From positions 124,001-188,000 of the forward strand of contig NZ_JAUCZC010000002.1 of assembly GCF_030373265.1 (NCBI RefSeq): 64,000 bases of DNA, read 5' to 3'. Positions 62,584 through 64,000 of this stretch are shown here, piece after piece. The notes beneath the pieces were generated by a model. The model saw only the letters and a program-made list of their open reading frames with translations, searched no databases and had not been told where the DNA came from. Every line of letters begins with the position of its first letter. Within the stretch, counting starts at the first letter, position 1. Made by a program: the position numbers and the translations under genes. Source of the stretch: Blastomonas sp. (lineage in GTDB: Bacteria > Pseudomonadota > Alphaproteobacteria > Sphingomonadales > Sphingomonadaceae).

Positions 62584-64000
62584 TCAATCTGAGGGCAAAG
62601 GAAACGCGATGGAGCAGACAACCCCATCGGGTCCGAGGACGAAGCGGGTTCTGGCATCGAGCTGGTAGGGCAGAGCCCGCTCGATCAGTTCGCGGCCATG
62701 GCCTGGGGTCGGGTGTCCCGTCGGCATCGCCACGCCGCTTTCGCGCCACTCGATATGCAGCCAATGCGGTCCATCGGCTGTGGCGCGCGCGACCGTCCAG
62801 GAAATCGCCAGCGTTGCGCCTGCCTGGCTGAGCGCACCGTATTTTACGGCATTGGTGGCCAGCTCGTGCAGCGCCATGGCCAGGGTCTGGATCGTCGACG
62901 AGCGCAGACGCACGCCCTTGGGACCGTCGACGCTGACCTGATCCGATGCGCCTTCCAGCGCTGCGAGCTCGGCATCGATCAGTTCGTCAAAGGTGATTCG
63001 TTGCTGCTCGCCCAGACGCGACAACAGCGCCTGCACCCGTGCCAGCGCTTCCAGCCGATCACCGAACCGGTCCCTGAAATCCGCCAGATCGCTGCTCGCG
63101 CGCGCTGTCTTCTCGGATGTCGACAACACCACCGCCATCAGGTTGCGGGTACGATGCTGCAGCTCGGCGACCAGAACCTGCTGGCGGGACTGCAGATCAC
63201 GGATCTGGTGGATGTCGGTCGAGGTCCCCAGCCATTCGATAATCGATCCGGCCTGATTGCGGACCGGCGAAGCGCGGGTCTGGAACCATCGATAACTCCG
63301 CCTGGCAGAGCTGCAGATCCGCGCCTCGACCTCGAAGATTCCGGTTTCGGCCGCATCTGCCCATTCGGAACGCACCGCAGCGCGGTCTTCGGGATGGAAC
63401 GCCTTGAGCCAGCCGTCCGCCCGGCTGGCCTCTTCCGAAAGGCCGGTATACTCGCTCCATTGCGGGCTGGACCATGTCAGCTGCCCATCCCCCATGGCGC
63501 GCCAGACCAACTGCGGAATACCTTCCATCAGCACCTGCAACCGAAGCTCGGCTTCGCGCAGCTCGGTCAGGTCGTGGCCAACGCCGCCGATCAGCGACAC
63601 CGCGCCATCGCAACCGGCAAGCGGAAAATCGGTGTTGCGCAGCCAGCGGATCGAGCCATCGCTTGGCCGCCGGATGCGATAATCGAAGGTGACATGTTCC
63701 CCGCTGCGGACCCGCTCGATCGCCTCGAGCACCCGGGGCCGATCCTCTGCGACGATCAGATCCAGCCAGTTGCCGAAATTGTCACCGTCCAGCGCATCCC
63801 CGCGCGACATTCCATAGATCGCCTCGAAGGCCGGTGTCAGATACTGCCATTGCAGGCTTTGGGCATCGCGCATCCATAAGATGTCCTGCGAGGCCTCGCC
63901 GAACTGGCGCAGCCTTTCCTCGCTTTCCCGGAGCGCGGCCTCAGTGCGAATCCGCTCGGTGACATCCTGCCCGATCTTGAGATAGCCACGCAGGTCGCCG
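62584..64000 (-). CDS. PAS-HWE sensor histidine kinase, N-terminus outside the window
   Basis: The reading frame is open from its stop at 62584 to the end of the window (position 63999), so the gene is cut at its 5' end. It carries at least two PAS domains (the first around QDILWMRDAQSLQWQYLTPAFEAIYG, the second around LMEGIPQLVWRAMGDGQLTWSSPQWSEYTG), plus a PAC motif GVGHDLTEL. The HWE kinase region has the H-box AELQHRTRNLMAVVL, N-box ALHELATNAVKYGALS and WRESG motif, which separate it from ordinary HisKA. The visible upstream part contains another PAS tail (KIGQDVTERIRTEAALRESEERL). PAS domains may sense light, oxygen or redox, but no LOV cysteine motif was seen. Confidence 0.9.
   Translation of the reverse strand, partial: GDLRGYLKIGQDVTERIRTEAALRESEERLRQFGEASQDILWMRDAQSLQWQYLTPAFEAIYGMSRGDALDGDNFGNWLDLIVAEDRPRVLEAIERVRSGEHVTFDYRIRRPSDGSIRWLRNTDFPLAGCDGAVSLIGGVGHDLTELREAELRLQVLMEGIPQLVWRAMGDGQLTWSSPQWSEYTGLSEEASRADGWLKAFHPEDRAAVRSEWADAAETGIFEVEARICSSARRSYRWFQTRASPVRNQAGSIIEWLGTSTDIHQIRDLQSRQQVLVAELQHRTRNLMAVVLSTSEKTARASSDLADFRDRFGDRLEALARVQALLSRLGEQQRITFDELIDAELAALEGASDQVSVDGPKGVRLRSSTIQTLAMALHELATNAVKYGALSQAGATLAISWTVARATADGPHWLHIEWRESGVAMPTGHPTPGHGRELIERALPYQLDARTRFVLGPDGVVCSIAFPLPSD

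Overview
The window is a GC-rich chromosomal segment from an alphaproteobacterium, most likely a sphingomonad (Sphingomonadales) that is an aerobic anoxygenic phototroph. The reasons are a bchCXYZ-pufBALMC bacteriochlorophyll/reaction-centre operon, large TonB receptors of the sphingomonad type, HWE-family sensor kinase signalling, BrnTA and HigBA-type toxin-antitoxin pairs and sphingomonad-like housekeeping proteins. The genus cannot be fixed from the sequence alone. No insertion sequence, phage, CRISPR array or rRNA operon was seen. One tRNA (Gly, anticodon TCC) is present.

Layout. 1-4.4 kb: housekeeping genes (murJ end, trpS, a DUF4136 lipoprotein, dut-coaBC, a small membrane protein). 4.5-9.7 kb: a proline block, with proB divergent from proC-proA-putP around an AT-rich control region. 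9.8-27.4 kb: an accessory catabolic island. It has a tandem-domain HxlR regulator, a ten-gene minus-strand operon (three limonene-epoxide-hydrolase-like proteins, one SnoaL-like protein, two acyl-CoA ligases, a DUF1295 membrane reductase-like protein, an SDR, an SCP2-type thiolase and an MFS transporter), and a divergent plus-strand arm (TonB receptor, carotenoid-cleavage-type oxygenase, DapB-like dehydrogenase, a thiolase and a nitronate-monooxygenase-like flavoprotein). The two arms share a 168-bp control region carrying three ATGCAAG boxes. 27.7-37.1 kb: tRNA-Gly, nudC, a serine hydrolase, mutY, a dciA-like gene, two DsbA-like thiol oxidoreductases and smc. 37.1-43.2 kb: BrnTA with its operator, an AsmA-family protein, an exported KatG and a HigB/HigA-type pair. 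43.2-51.1 kb: uvrB, an EF-hand lipoprotein, a serine hydrolase, a VOC protein, an M20 hydrolase, an HNH protein, a LysE exporter and a DUF2306 membrane protein with a 47-residue partner. 51.2-59.9 kb: the minus-strand photosynthesis operon bchC-X-Y-Z-pufB-A-L-M-C. 60.3-64 kb: an SRPBCC protein, a zinc alcohol dehydrogenase, and a response regulator with an HWE histidine kinase that runs off the window.

How it fits together. The photosynthesis operon starts from a promoter overlapped by one exact and two near-exact PpsR/CrtJ-type TGT-N12-ACA sites, each separated by 8 bp. This is the known aerobic-repressor architecture. The operon contains intercistronic hairpins that could set the ratio of light-harvesting to reaction-centre transcripts. 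No other photosynthesis genes flank it (no crt, puh or bchFNBHLM within about 4 kb upstream or anywhere downstream to the window start), so the photosynthesis gene cluster appears to be split. The catabolic island looks like a complete uptake, oxidative cleavage, CoA activation and thiolysis route for a hydrophobic compound (terpenoid, apocarotenoid or stilbenoid) and is the best candidate for an undescribed system. REP-like palindromes recur between genes. One lies inside coaBC and another supplies the start codon of a serine hydrolase.
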